Assembly (NCBI GenBank): GCA_027704905.1
Contig: CM051015.1
Location: forward strand, 15,627,692 to 15,691,691
Origin: Muraenolepis orangiensis
Taxonomy: Eukaryota; Chordata; Actinopteri; Gadiformes; Muraenolepididae
Reading direction: 5' to 3'
Length of the DNA: 64,000 bases
Below, one piece after another: positions 24,640 to 35,880 of the stretch. Within the stretch, counting starts at the first letter, position 1, and each line of letters starts with the position of its first letter. The position numbers and the translations under genes were made by a program. The notes beneath the pieces were generated by a model that saw only the letters and a program-made list of their open reading frames with translations, was not told the DNA's origin and made no database searches.

Positions 24640-25095
24640 CATCGCTGTTCGGGTTCTTACTCTGTTCGGGCGTCGTACATGAACCGCATGAGGTCAAAGT
24701 ATGGGAAAAAATATAACAAAGATTGGGAGAAGGCAAGGGAACTTAAAGACTGGATACGTCCGGTGGTCAGTGATGACAGTATTCCCTCCAAAATTCCCTC
24801 GACCAAAATTCAAACAGCTGAGCTTCCGCTTGCTAGCTATATCGCTTGCCACACAGCAATTAGTTCAGTCGATCATTTGGGTGAATTGGTAGGTTTGGCC
24901 TTTAAAAGAGACTTCAGCATTCATCGTACAAAATGTAAAGCCCTCATTAGCAATGTCATAGCTCCCTGTATGTTCAAAGACTTGTTAAAATATATATGTA
25001 TTCTCTGGTAATCAACGAGAGCACAGATGTGGCCTCTTTGTGGACTCAGTTTCTGGACAGTATCGGTGGTCTACAGGAGGTCCAGTTGTGAAAGA
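24640..25095 (+). mobile_element. hAT-type transposase fragment (pseudogene)
   Basis: The frame 24586-25011 carries MRSKYGKKYNKDWEKARELK followed by DWIRPVVSDDS, the N-terminal region of vertebrate hAT-derived transposases. It then jumps, probably by an internal deletion of the zinc finger, to an ISNVIAPCMFKDLLK segment. At 25012-25060, in another frame, it continues as a NESTDVASLW-like piece. The break at 25009-25011, the missing zinc ligands and the lack of a C-terminal dimerisation region mark it as dead. Terminal repeats were not identified. Confidence 0.65.
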
Positions 25096-25099
25096 CACG

Positions 25100-26400
25100 G
25101 TCCGCCACTGATAGGCTGGCACAAAACGATGGGTAAAGGGTAAACAGACATCACACGGCGGGAAACTAAACTGGGGATATAACATAAGCAAAGAGGAAAA
25201 AACACAAGAAATTCGAAATTGGAACGTTTACACAGAATTAGATAATAAATCACTCGCATCACAGTCATTCGCATCACATTGCATCACATAGCCTACACGT
25301 AGGCTACCCGGAACAGTGACACAAGCATTACAGGCTCCTGGCCGCTATATATATATATATATATATATAATGTATGAATCTATTATTATAGGTTATGACA
25401 AAACAAGCATAACCTATATAGCCTTCTAATATAGGCTAGTTACATATGGTTCTAATGTATTTTCTAATGTATCTTTCTTTCTTTTCCATCTCTCCTCTCA
25501 TATTCTGCTGGCAGATCAGAGATGAGTGGATGTGCCTGCCCTCACTATAGGCTACACTTTGTTGACTTTGATGTTTTTTTTGTAGCCTAAAACTATGTCT
25601 GCAATCTTTGTGAAATTAATGAAAGTAAATATGTAGCTCTGTCTCTGTCTTTTTTGGTTAAAGACATCGAGGTGAGTGGGAGATGACATGTCAAGTTTTT
25701 TTTTTATCATTCTTGTTATTGAGGTTATGTGTTATGATAGGAATGATAGGCCAGATGTTTTAAATCTAGAAATCTATAGATGTTTAAATCTATAGATGTT
25801 TAAATATATAGGCAAATTAGATAATTTATTAGTTAATGTCAACCCCTACAAGAGATCAAATTTGAAATAAATTTGTATTAATTATTGTTATTGAGGTTAT
25901 ATGTCAATAAGACAAACTGTATGTTTCCATGTTTAAATCTATGAGAAAAAAGAATGATTTACATTAGTTTATTTCAGCCCCTGCCCCAATCTGTTTGTTT
26001 AAAGCAAAAATCGAGTGTCCCATTTTGACAGTATGGGTGTCCCACTTTACCAATATTATCTAAAATGATTTGGGGTTTAGTCAGTTGAGGTTTGAAGAGG
26101 TGTCATTTCGTCTGTGTTTGGTATTTTTTCATTATAATTTTTACATTGTGTAAAAGACAACCTAAGCTTTTAAAAATATATGTGTTATGGTGTTTATAAT
26201 AGGCTATATGTCATTAAGATTATAGTAAAACGTGACGAGAACATGCGATTTCCAAAACTGTCCCACTTTACCAATGTTCACCCCAAAATTAATTCTGTTT
26301 TTGCTGTTCAAACTCCGAGTGATGTCAGTTTATTACGTTTTTTTAACACGTTAATGCCGTAACAGGCCATAATAATTCTGGGCTTGTTTTGGGCTTGTTT
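25100..26400. other. AT-rich intergenic spacer
   Basis: No gene signal. There is an (AT)n tract at about 25346-25370 and scattered short duplications (AAATCTATAGATGTTTAAAT at about 25765-25805). Confidence 0.45.
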
Positions 26401-26728
26401 TTGAAGCTGCAGTTACTTATTTTTCTCGCGAGAGTTGGCAACACTGCCTTCTGCTACAGCGTCACTTCCTTGCTCCTGTCCGTGTTCGTTGACGAGGGGA
26501 TGCTGAGCCTCCGCTGGATCCTGTCTCATCAGCACCACTGGATCATGTCTCATCAGCACCACTCGTCCCCCTCGGATGGACCCGTGGAGCAGCGAGGTAG
26601 GAACACACTGGTTCTCTCTATGTCGCAGAGAACGACGATGTTCTTCATGGTGCGTCACACGCGCGACTTGTCCTGTTGGATTCGGTCCGCACAACATGCG
26701 GGTCTGCCGGTGGACGACGAATATACTG

Positions 26729-26735
<7 letters not shown>
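26400..26735. other. unassigned GC-richer segment
   Basis: A short higher-GC stretch with a 21-bp tandem duplication containing CTCATCAGCACCACT at 26524-26565. Open frames exist on both strands but carry no recognisable domain, and their ends are made of the neighbouring (AT)n tract. Confidence 0.4.
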
Positions 26736-26780
<45 letters not shown>

Positions 26781-26863
26781 ACTTGAAACAACAACTTGAA
26801 ACCTCTTGGTTGTGGAACAATTTACTTTAACATCTGGCCATCCTGTACAAGTCACATAGCCTA

Positions 26864-26912
<49 letters not shown>

Positions 26913-26975
26913 TATAATTATAATTATAATTATAATTATAATAATTATAATTATAATTATAATAATAATGATATA
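26735..26975. repeat. (AT)n and (AAT)n microsatellites
   Basis: (AT)n at about 26735-26776, then (TAA)n from about 26860 to 26910, grading into TTATAA repeats to about 26970. Confidence 0.95.
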
Positions 26976-27189
26976 GACTGAGGCCTGAGGTTAGGTCCTT
27001 TTCCTTTTTCTCGGTTATGTGATCAAATTAGAATTGATCATTGATTGGTCATGTTTTACGCTTATATTTGAAAAATAATTCCAAAAGCATAAACATTACC
27101 CAGCAAAATACCTAATTTAAACAGTGTTGCTGTTTATAATACAGTATATTGTATATTATAGTACAGTAATGTGTTGCTCTTAATAATAC

Positions 27190-27595
27190 ATGTGTGTTAA
27201 ACCCTAACCCTGCCTAACTCTAACCCAGTTTAACCCTGTCTTACTCTAACCTGGTCTAACCAAACCCTCTCTAACTAACCTGGGCGAACCCCTATCTCTA
27301 ACCCTGTCTAACTCTTACCCTGTCTAACTCTAACCTGGTCTAACCCTAACCCTGTTTAAACCTAACCCTGTCTAACCCTAACCCTGTCCAACCCTAACCC
27401 TGTCTACCCACTCTAACCCTAACCCTGTCTGACTCCAACCCTATCTAACCATAACCCTGTCTAACTCTAACCTGGTCTAACCCAACCCTGTCTAACTCTT
27501 ACCTGGTCTAACCCAACCCTGGCTAACTCTAACCCAATCTAACCATAACCCTGTCTAACTCTAACATGGTCTAACCCAGCCCTGGCGTTTTAGGG
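27190..27595. repeat. telomere-like degenerate array
   Basis: About 400 bp of CCCTAACCCTGTCTAACTCT-type units. CCCTAA, the vertebrate telomere unit, is embedded many times but always mixed with GTCTAACTC. It resembles an interstitial telomere-derived minisatellite. A similar array lies at 37097-37345. Confidence 0.85.
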
Positions 27596-27828
27596 TTGTT
27601 GTTCTCTCTTTACTGAGATGCACTTTCTGTAATCGCATTTCCTCGACTGTGATTAGTCTGGTTGAGAGTCTTAATCCCTGTCTTAGCTGGACAGGTATTA
27701 ACTCCATATTGGTTCATCAGCAACATATGTATTTCCAAGTCATGATATTCTCTCCGGCTTGGTTTGTTTTCCCTGTGGTGTGTAGAGCAAAGGAAACAGG
27801 ATACGCCCATGCCTTCATCTAGTGTACA

Positions 27829-29068
27829 GGGGTGCGTTTCCCGAAGCCTTCTTAACGCTACGTCATTCATAAGTTCCACCTTAAGCTGTACCTTAACGTC
27901 TCGCCGTGTTTCCCGAAACGTTCTTAGCTAAGTATACATGTCACCACAAGTGACACTTTCGTAAGGCAGGTCTGGACCTCTCTTAACTCCACCTTAGCGA
28001 TGTTGTCAGCTCTCTCCGCTAGTGGCCACCACTGTTCCGACCCGCAAGCCTCAGCTGTTGGCCTAGTTTAATTTCAATCTGTGAATCAATATGTAGTTCA
28101 TAACGGTAATAATATACAACAAAAATACCACATTTATGGGAATGTTTTCATGCAGAAATTGTACATTACGGTGGATACATTTTGCACTTTATTGAACATA
28201 AAATCGCCTCTTAAACTCCTAAAACTCGAAAACAGTGCTTCACGATTCAGCGCCACCTCATCCAGCATGACCTCCATGTCCACATTGGTGAAGCTGGCGG
28301 ACCGCTTTTTGCGATGTTTTTGCCCTGACATATCTCATGTTACATATCTAATGTTCATTTCTTGTTGGTGCGCTTTTATTGAAATTGTCAGCCAATCAGA
28401 GAGAATTGTGAACTACACCAGTTATGTGATGGGGCTGCTGGTTAATCAACCCTAATTGCAAAGTTATTTAAGGCACCATGACAATGATGGTTAGGCCTTT
28501 TTCGCCTGGGACCGCATCATCCACAGCCACTTTGAGATTTGTTTAAAATGTAAAGTGCAATACAAATGAAATTTATTATTAATGATATCAAAAATATTTA
28601 AATCAACCTTTTCTTGCCAAATAAGGTGTACTGGTAGGTGGCGTAATTTGCTGAGGTGGTGTAGCGGGAAGAGGCTTGATATCACAATCTGAGGTGGCGG
28701 GCTCGTGCCACCTGTAGCCAATCATTATATTTACGGTTTGATAATTGAGTTTGTAAGTTTTAAATTCTATGAATATGTTCTCAGTCATGATAAATGCAAT
28801 ATTTTTTAGTATTCCTGCAGTGTTTTATTGATAAAGAACACCACATCCTCTCATAACGCGGTGAAGCAGTCGCTACCTGGAGTGAAAAGTCGATTCTCGA
28901 GCCATCGATTTCAGCACCATTTCTACTAAGGTCGGACGTAAGAAGGTATACCTTAAGCAGCCTCCTAAGGGATAGTTCGGAAGTAGAACAGTAAACAACT
29001 TTAGTAAGGTTTACCTTTCAAGTCTTCGTAACACGCTAAGAGACAACGTTATCGGGAAACGCACCCCA
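27829..29068 (-). mobile_element. non-autonomous PIF/Harbinger-like DNA transposon
   Basis: Terminal inverted repeats of about 15 bp: GGGGTGCGTTTCCCG at 27829 and its complement CGGGAAACGCACCCC ending about 29068. Further subterminal similarity is present (TTCTTAACGCTACG versus the complement of CGCTAAGAGACAACG). On the minus strand, 28331-28134 encodes KKRSASFTNVDMEVMLDEV, resembling the Myb/SANT-like accessory protein of Harbinger elements. That frame lasts only 65 codons and no transposase is present. A CAG may be duplicated at both ends, but the target duplication is uncertain. Confidence 0.7.
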
Positions 29069-29234
29069 GTTCCTTAAAGTAACTGTAGTAGTCAACGCTG
29101 CCACAAGCCATTAAAATGGCTGCTTGACGGCTTCTCCCTAATACAAGGACACAGGGTGATGAATCTGGTTTATTGCATTGAGTTTTGAATAATGGTGAAC
29201 AGAGCACATGGTACATGCTTAGAGCTCTTTCTCT

Positions 29235-29382
29235 CGAGTGTGTGGGTTGGAGGCTGGTTTAACCTGTTGGCCTTTATTAACAAGGACTCACAGGTGTGCA
29301 GCCTCACCAGTCATAGATTAATCAGCCTGACTCAGTCCAGGTGAGGCTGCTTAAACCAGCCACCAACCACACACACTCCACA
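29235..29382. repeat. imperfect inverted repeat (hairpin-like)
   Basis: The left arm contains GTGTGTGGGTTGGAGGCTGG and GTGCAGCCTCACC. The right arm has the complements GGTGAGGCTGC and CCAGCCACCAACCACACACA. The loop is about 30 bp. This is likely a small foldback element. Confidence 0.7.
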
Positions 29383-29399
29383 GTAACCTACTGTAGATT

Positions 29400-30110
29400 G
29401 GAACTTATGGTTCCTTAAAAGTAACATACTCTAACCTTAGTTTTCTCCATGTCACAGAAATTAAATTTGCCCCATTTTCTGTACTACTTGTTTGTTAAAA
29501 TCTGTAAAACATATCTGTTCTATAACTTCACAAGTATTGTAGGCTTGTACTTACTTGTGGAGTTATGCTTAGATGTTTTACATCACGGCCATGATCAAAA
29601 TAACAACCTTTTGAAGGCTGAAATCGCAATAATTCTCTGAATTCTCAATAATCGTAGGAAAATGTAGATAAAAGGGTGTCATTTTTTCGACTTGGTTTAA
29701 TGATATTGACTTGCAAAGGAAAATGGTTGAAAATAGAAATTTTAGTTTTTTATGCTGCTTCAGCAGTTTATCTTCTCCTGCTTTGAGGAGACAGAGAAAT
29801 CAATTAGCTCCACCTGCACACTGTGAGCATTACAAAGGGGAATACACCCTTTTGTTTAAAGTCTTTAAAGTGTGACTGGATTCCCTTTGACCTGTCCCAC
29901 TATATTCCAGAACCTTTAAACTATATTGAATATAGTCTTTATTATCTATTACAGTACATATGTATTTAATCTAGACTGGAAATAAGTCAGGAGTCAAATA
30001 CTGTCTTTAATGAATAGAGAACTGTTTTTCCGGGTTCTAGGTCTTTAATTCATCCTCAATTGAGGACCTACTTTTATATGTCCCCAAAACTACCTGTATT
30101 GATGACGGTG
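29400..30110. other. unassigned AT-rich spacer
   Basis: No coding or element signal recognised. One 63-codon open frame at 29449-29640 is hydrophobic and without a domain match. Confidence 0.4.
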
Positions 30111-30345
30111 TATTGATCCTGGTTCTACTGATACCAACATCACACTTACTGATGGTTCTTATGTTACGAACACTTACTGATGGTTCTCCTGTTAACAACA
30201 TCTTACTTACTGATGGTTATTCTGTTACCAACACTTACTGATGGTCCTTCTGTTACCAACACTTACTGATGGTCCTTCTGTTACCAACACTTACTGATGG
30301 TCCTTCTGTTACCAACACTTACTGATGGTTCTTCTGATCCAGATC
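30110..30345. repeat. minisatellite, CTTACTGATGGTCCTTCTGT unit
   Basis: About seven copies of a 28-30 bp unit containing ACTTACTGATGGTCCTTCTG and TTACCAACA. Confidence 0.9.
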
Positions 30346-30459
30346 CAGGATTGTTTTGAATAATTCTCCAGCATTGAAAGATAGAAGGACATCTAGTTAG
30401 AGCATGTACAGATGACCATCCTAACACCTCAGTGAGATATTGTTTAGCCTTAGAGGGCA

Positions 30460-31950
30460 GAGGGGACTCTTTGGTGTGGCGGAGTTATGGGCTCTACTGA
30501 GAGCCCTCTAGTTTTCATTATTTTAAATTAGTACACCCTGAAAAATTTGTATTCTTATATTTTACTTATTTTTAGAATCAATTACATTTTAAATAATAAC
30601 ATTTTTTTTTAATTTAAACGGATCCCCATTAGCTGACGCCTTAGCGGCAGCTAGTCTTACTGGGGTCCAACAACATACATACATACATATACACAAGATA
30701 ACATACACCTATAGAACATAACAATGATTAAAATGATGCCTTTAAATGATAACTATGCCGTAAACTTGATTCATAACACACCATTTTTTTGTGATGGTTT
30801 CTACTCGAGACTACAGCAGTGCTGCTGTTCTCTTTGCTAGAAGATTGAGTCAAGTGCCTCTAAGCCCTGAAAGATCCACTTCTTTATGTTGTCTCGTTTG
30901 TGGCACCACTGATGTTCAACCCTAAATCCAAAAAAAAATGTTTATGCTTGACAATTAAATAGCTCTGCAATGCATTAAGAAACTAGCAGGCCCTCCATAG
31001 AGAACATACCTCCAACTAGAGGGCCCTCAGTAGAACATACCTCCAACTAGAGGGCCCTCCATAGAGAACAAACCTCCAACAAGAGGGCCCTCAGTAGAGC
31101 CCATACCTCCATCTAGAGGGCCCTCAGTAGAGAACATACCTCCAACTAGAGGGCCCTCAGTAGAACATACCTCCAACTAGAGGGCCCTCAGTAGAGAACT
31201 TACCTCCAACTAGAGGGCCCTCAGTAGAACATACCTCCAACTAGAGGGCCCTCAGTAGAGAACACACCTCCAACTAGAGGGCCCTCAGTAGAGAACATAC
31301 CTCCAACTAGAGGGTCCTCAGTAGAACATACCTCCAACTAGAGGGCCCTCAGTAGAGAACATACCTCCAACTAGAGGGCCCTCAGTAGAACATACCTCCA
31401 ACTAGAGGGCCCTCAGTAGAGAACACACCTCCAACTAGAGGGCCCTCAGTAGAGAACATACCTCCAACTAGAATGCCCTCAGTAGAGAACATACCTCCAA
31501 CTAGAGGGCCCTCAGTAGAGAACATACCTCCAACTAGAGGGCCCTCAGTATAGAACATACCTTAAACTAGAGGGCCCTCAGTAGAGAGCATACCTCCAAC
31601 TAGAGGGCCCTCAGTAGAGAGCATACCTCCAACTAGAGAGCCCTCAGTCGAGAACATACCTCCAACTAGAGGGCCCTCAGTAGAGAGCATACCTCCAACT
31701 AGAGGGCTCTCAGTAGAGAACATACCTCCAACTAGAGGGCCCTTAGAAGAGAGCATACCTCCAACTAGAGGGCCCTCAGTAGAGAACATACCTCCAACTA
31801 GAGGGCCCTCAGTAGAGAGCATACCTCCAACTAGAGGGCCCTCAGAAGAGAACAAACCTCCAACTAGAGGGCCCTCAGTAGAGAACAGACCTCCAACTAG
31901 AAGACCCTCAGTAGAGAGCATACCTCCGCCACACCAAAAAGTCCACTGGG
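30460..31950. repeat. foldback structure containing a 31/33-bp minisatellite
   Basis: The left arm at about 30465-30518 (CTTTGGTGTGGCGGAG, then CTCTACTGAGAGCCCTCTAG) is the inverse of the right end of the array at about 31885-31945 (CTAGAAGACCCTCAGTAGAG, CCTCCGCCACACCAAA). Between them, 30985-31930 is a minisatellite of about 28 units, AACTAGAGGGCCCTCAGTAG plus AGAACATACCTCC, with 31- and 33-bp variants differing by one GA. The minus strand is open for 119 codons only because of the 33-bp period. Confidence 0.85.
30600..30985. other. spacer inside the foldback, with a dispersed-repeat fragment
   Basis: Contains CGGATCCCCATTAGCTGACG and GCGGCAGCTAGTCTTACTGG, which I recognise as a common fish dispersed-repeat segment, and a short (CATA)n tract. 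No gene. Confidence 0.45.
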
Positions 31951-32130
31951 TCTTGATTCTGATCCGTCCGTAACTGTGCCAACTGTTCTTTGGCCCATAA
32001 GTAATGTAATCACCAAGTTTCGTCCAATTCAGTGCATATCTTTTGAGTTATCTTGCTAACAGACAAACACATCGACTGACAGACAGACAGACAAACAGGG
32101 GTGGTTATGTATATAACAAAAAATTGCTTG
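31950..32130 (+). repeat. dispersed repeat with CAGACAGACAAAC tail
   Basis: Contains ACCAAGTTTCGTCCAATTCA and TTGAGTTATCTTGCTAACAG, then (CAGA)n, the pattern of a dispersed fish element end. An inverted partner (GTTTGTCTGTTAACAAGAT) is at about 32840-32900. Confidence 0.55.
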
Positions 32131-32359
32131 CATCCAAGCTGTTCCACAATTAGTGTTCCACATGTCTCTGTGATGTGGTAAAGCCTGTTAGTAATACGGG
32201 GTTGGGGTTAGTTATGCAAAACAAGGGTTAGTAATACTACCTAATACTACTAATACTACTACCACATAGAGGCGTTATAGGAACTACATAATAATAATAA
32301 TAATACATTATATTTGTGGCGCGCCTTTCAAGACTTGTTAGTCTCTACTGACCCGGTGC

Positions 32360-32665
32360 CATCAACGTCATCCATATTACATTACACTATCATACTTTTG
32401 CTTAACTTTCTTGACTTATTACAGTTACTGCACTGTCACTGTATTCGTGATGCTGCTGCACTACTGGCACTTTACAAAAATGTATTATTCTTTTTCTTTT
32501 TCTTTTTATTGTGTACAATAGATTTTTATATTTTATAGCATCGTGTTTTAGAAAATTCATACTGCGGGAGGGAATGGTTGCTTGTTTTTACACTTCCTCA
32601 GTGTAAAATCCCTGAACCCTGGAGATAACCCTGACCAGTTTGAATAAAGTTGTTTGTTAATGTGA
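32360..32665 (+). mobile_element. LINE 3' tail copy (CR1/Rex-like)
   Basis: The segment with ACACTATCATACTTTTGCTT, CTTATTACAGTTACTGCACT and GCTGCTGCACTACTGGCACT matches the 3' part of the LINE at 10325-11140 in opposite orientation. It ends with TTCATACTGCGGGAGGGAAT. No coding part remains. Confidence 0.75.
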
Positions 32666-32814
32666 TTCCCAAGTCTGGGTCCTCTGTTTTGCTGACAGTT
32701 TGAAACCCAATTCAGCAATCCTGTGTATGAACCTATGAAACTATGAATCAAAAATACAAAGCGATACAGTTATGTGTTAATGTTGTTTCTATTGTTTTCC
32801 ATTATTATTCATTG

Positions 32815-32925
32815 CCTCCATCATCGAAGATGGACGGAGGTTAGGTTGTCTGTCTGTCTGTTTGTTTTGTTTGTTTGTCTGTTAACAAGATAATTCTAAA
32901 AGTTATGGACAGATTTTATGGTTAG
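32815..32925 (-). repeat. inverted copy of the CAGACAGACAAAC element
   Basis: GGACGGAGGTTAGGTTGTCTGTCTGTCTG and GTTAACAAGATAATTC mirror the repeat at 31950-32130. Confidence 0.5.
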
Positions 32926-33307
32926 ATTACCCATGTAATGTGTTAGTGTGCCTTGTATGCCATGTCATCATTTTGTTCAGAAATCTGGCTTTTCTGTGCT
33001 CCAACTGCAACAGTACGTTTTTGACTTTTTCAAAGCAAATGTATTACTCAAATAGTTGTGGTAATGTGCTCCTCCTCTCTGTTGCAGATATAAATGGAGG
33101 ATCAGGAGTCAAGAAGAGAAATTGGACATCCATCCAATGTTGAATGGCTCTCCATTACTTCTCCTGAAAGTAATCCCTTACCAACAATGAATATGAAGCG
33201 GCCTGCTGAAGCAGCCTAGCTGCCTCTCTCAGGAATCAACTTCTGATAAAAAATCAAACCTATGTAGTAAACAGCAAATGCATTAGAACCCATCTAGATG
33301 CTGCATA

Positions 33308-34300
33308 ATGCCTTCAAAGGTGTCATGTTTCTACCTGCTGACGGTGGTCTGCTGGGCAAGTGCTCTGTGGTATCTGAGCATATCTCGCCCAACCTCCACC
33401 TACGTCGGCCACGAAGGAATGAACATTCCTATACGGAAGGCCCCAAAGCCGCCCAAAAACATCACGTTTAGCAACATACACACCCGGCCTCTCAACCCAC
33501 ACGGCTTCCAGTTGGTCATCAACGAGCCCAAAAAGTGCGAGGAGACATCTCCCTTCCTGGTGGTCCTCATCAGCACCACCCACAAGGAGTTTGATGCCCG
33601 CCAGGCCATCCGGGAGACGTGGGGTGATGAGAGCTCCTTCGTCGACATCCGTGTCATCACTGTTTTCCTGCTGGGCTGGAACACGGATGCCGTTCTCAAC
33701 CAGATGGTGGAGCAAGAGAGCCAGATCTTTCACGACATTGTGGTGGAGGATTTTGTCGAGTCGTACCACAACCTGACACTGAAGACCATGATGGGCATGC
33801 GTTGGGTGGCCACCTTCTGCCCCAAGGCCCAGTACATCCTGAAGACGGACAGTGACATCTTCGTCAACATGGACAACCTGATCTACAAGCTGCTGAAACC
33901 CACCACCAAGCCCAGGAGGAGGTACTTCACAGGCTACGTCATCAACGGCGGTCCGATCCGGGACATGCGCAGCAAGTGGTACATGCCCCGGGACCTGTAC
34001 CCGGACAGTAAGTACCCGCCTTTCTGCTCGGGCACTGGCTACGTGTTCTCGGCAGACGTGGCCGAACTCATTTTCAAGACGTCGCTGCACACCAGGCTGA
34101 TACACCTGGAGGATGTGTATGTGGGACTGTGTCTGCGTAAACTGGGCGTTCACCCATTCCAGAATAGTGGCTTCAACCACTGGAAGATGGCGTACAGTCT
34201 GTGCCGGTACCGGCGGGTCATCACCGTCCACCAGATCTCACCAGAGGAGATGCACCACATTTGGAATGACATGGCCAGCAAGAAGCACCTGAGATGTTGA
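33308..34300 (+). CDS. b3galt1: beta-1,3-galactosyltransferase 1
   Basis: A type II Golgi membrane enzyme that transfers galactose from UDP-galactose in beta-1,3 linkage to terminal N-acetylglucosamine (type 1 chains). The 330-residue frame is complete in one exon and very close to the mammalian 326-residue protein. It starts MPSKVSCFYLL with a cytoplasmic stub and a signal anchor at about residues 6-26. The GT31 fold follows: FLVVLISTTHKEFDARQAIR, ETWGDE, EDFVESYHNLTLKT, the metal-binding KTDSDIFVNMDN (DxD type), GYVINGGPIRD, a PFCSGTGYVFSAD motif and EDVYVGLCLRKLG. The N-glycosylation site NLT is kept. An acceptor (TTGCAG) at 33087 suggests the 5' untranslated part is on the same exon from 33088. 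The divergent neck (residues 32-60) differs most from mammals. GC content is clearly higher than the flanks, which is usual for this gene. Confidence 0.97.
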   Translation: MPSKVSCFYLLTVVCWASALWYLSISRPTSTYVGHEGMNIPIRKAPKPPKNITFSNIHTRPLNPHGFQLVINEPKKCEETSPFLVVLISTTHKEFDARQAIRETWGDESSFVDIRVITVFLLGWNTDAVLNQMVEQESQIFHDIVVEDFVESYHNLTLKTMMGMRWVATFCPKAQYILKTDSDIFVNMDNLIYKLLKPTTKPRRRYFTGYVINGGPIRDMRSKWYMPRDLYPDSKYPPFCSGTGYVFSADVAELIFKTSLHTRLIHLEDVYVGLCLRKLGVHPFQNSGFNHWKMAYSLCRYRRVITVHQISPEEMHHIWNDMASKKHLRC

Positions 34301-34442
34301 TGATGATACTGAGATGAGCGCCAAGGACTTGAGATGTTCTGCTGAAGTCCGAGGACTTGAGATGTTCGGATGATGTCCAAAGGCCTGAGATGTTCGGATG
34401 AGGTCCAAGGACTTGAGATGTTCGGATGAGGTCCACAGACTT
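34288..34442 (+). repeat. tandem repeat seeded by the b3galt1 stop-codon region
   Basis: The coding end, CACCTGAGATGTTGATG, is followed by four to five diverged copies of a 27-33 bp unit CTTGAGATGTTCGGATGAGG-TCCAAGGA. The last coding codons (Leu-Arg-Cys-stop, CTGAGATGTTGA) match the unit, so the array seems to have grown from the 3' end of the reading frame. Confidence 0.8.
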
Positions 34443-35400
34443 CCAGGGCTAAAAACGGGAGGGCCTATACCGTTTTTACTGTATTGCCTTTTTTTTGTCA
34501 TTTGTTTGAATGTCGGTAGTTCTAGTGAATGTGGATGACCAGGAGATGATGTGAGATGGTCCGTGCTAATACATAGTATGCGTCTGCGTTGATCTGAGGG
34601 TCTGTGACGAATGATTCCAATCCTTACGTAACACTACGGTCCTTAACGATGAATGCATGAGGCTTGTTACGGTACAACTACGCCGCTCAAAAGTCTTATT
34701 TCCTTGGTGCTGCTTTTACTTTGTTCCAATGGAGCTTGTTTTGACTTGATTGTACCAATGACATACCTTGTTTACGTTACATTTTCCAAAAATGAGCTGG
34801 TGGACAGCTCTGTTCTATTTTATTGTTTTCTATTGTTTCTATTGATTATATTGCTCTGGTTATTTTGTCAGAAACCTGGCTGCTCTGGTTCTATTGTAAG
34901 AAGTGGCAGATAATTACCACTCAACGCCTATGTTCTGTCTGTGTATAATGGACAAGCTACTGCTTGATATACATACAGTATGTAATGTAGTACCCAGTAA
35001 TTAAGAAATACTGGGTACTGCAGTACATTGTCGGCCTCATCCACGCCTACAACTACTGCATCATATCGTAACATAAGAATTGTAACAAAGACCATTCCAA
35101 TAACTCATTTGTTATTATCACATACTGTATATCTGGTGTGTCACCTAGTGGTGAAATGGCACTATTGAAATAATGGACAATTTGTATATTTTATAAAACA
35201 AAATTGGGTTTGACTGCCAATCCTTTTTGTTTTTTAAGTTACTTGTATTCAAAGCTCTTCAAAGGTATTTACTGTGAAAGCATACATCAATACAAATGGA
35301 TTGTTGTTTCAGATTGTATGTTTTTTATATTAAAAAACACCATTATTGTTTTTTTTACATATTATATATGTCTTTGATTCCTGTTTGCTGGTGCGGCTCT
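34443..35400 (+). other. probable b3galt1 3' untranslated region
   Basis: Downstream of the stop, AT-rich and without a competing gene. ATTAAA at about 35328 is a candidate polyadenylation signal. Confidence 0.45.
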
Positions 35401-35434
35401 GCCCATTATGTCATCTCATGCAAATCAGACTGAC

Positions 35435-35880
35435 TCCTTAACCAGCTGACCTGGACCTTAACCAGCTGACTCCTTATACAACCGACCTGGCCCTTAACAA
35501 GCTGACCTCACCTTTAACCAGCTTACTCCTTAAACAACTGACCTACTCACAGCTGACCTGGATCTGTCACCAGCTGACCCTTAACCAACTGAGCTGGCTC
35601 TTAACCAGCTGACCCCTTAACCGGCTGACCTTGCCCATAATCAGCTGACCCCTTAACCAGCTGACCTCATCCTTAACCAGCTGACCCCACGCAGTTGACC
35701 CTTAACCAGCTGACCTGGCCTTTAACCAGCTGACTTCACCCTTAACCAGCAGACCCCACCTTTAACCAGCTGACCCCTTAACCAGCTGACCTCACCCTTA
35801 ACCAGCTGTCTCTTAACCAGCTGACCTGACCCATAACAAGCTTATCATGCACTTAACCAGCTTAATATCAACCACCTTCC
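35435..35880. repeat. minisatellite, CTTAACCAGCTGACC unit
   Basis: About 25 irregular units of 14-24 bp built from CCTTAACCAGCTGACC, with CTCACC or TGGC insertions. Confidence 0.93.

Noticed and set aside
26389..26855. Overlapping frames on both strands near 26.4-26.9 kb
   Set aside because: Frames overlap on both strands, end in (AT)n-derived Tyr-Ile repeats and contain no recognisable motif.
28081..28455. 124-codon plus-strand frame inside the Harbinger-like element
   Set aside because: It is the antisense of the Myb-like fragment and has no domain.
33323..34231. 302-codon minus-strand open frame
   Set aside because: It is the antisense shadow of b3galt1, whose plus-strand protein is unmistakable.
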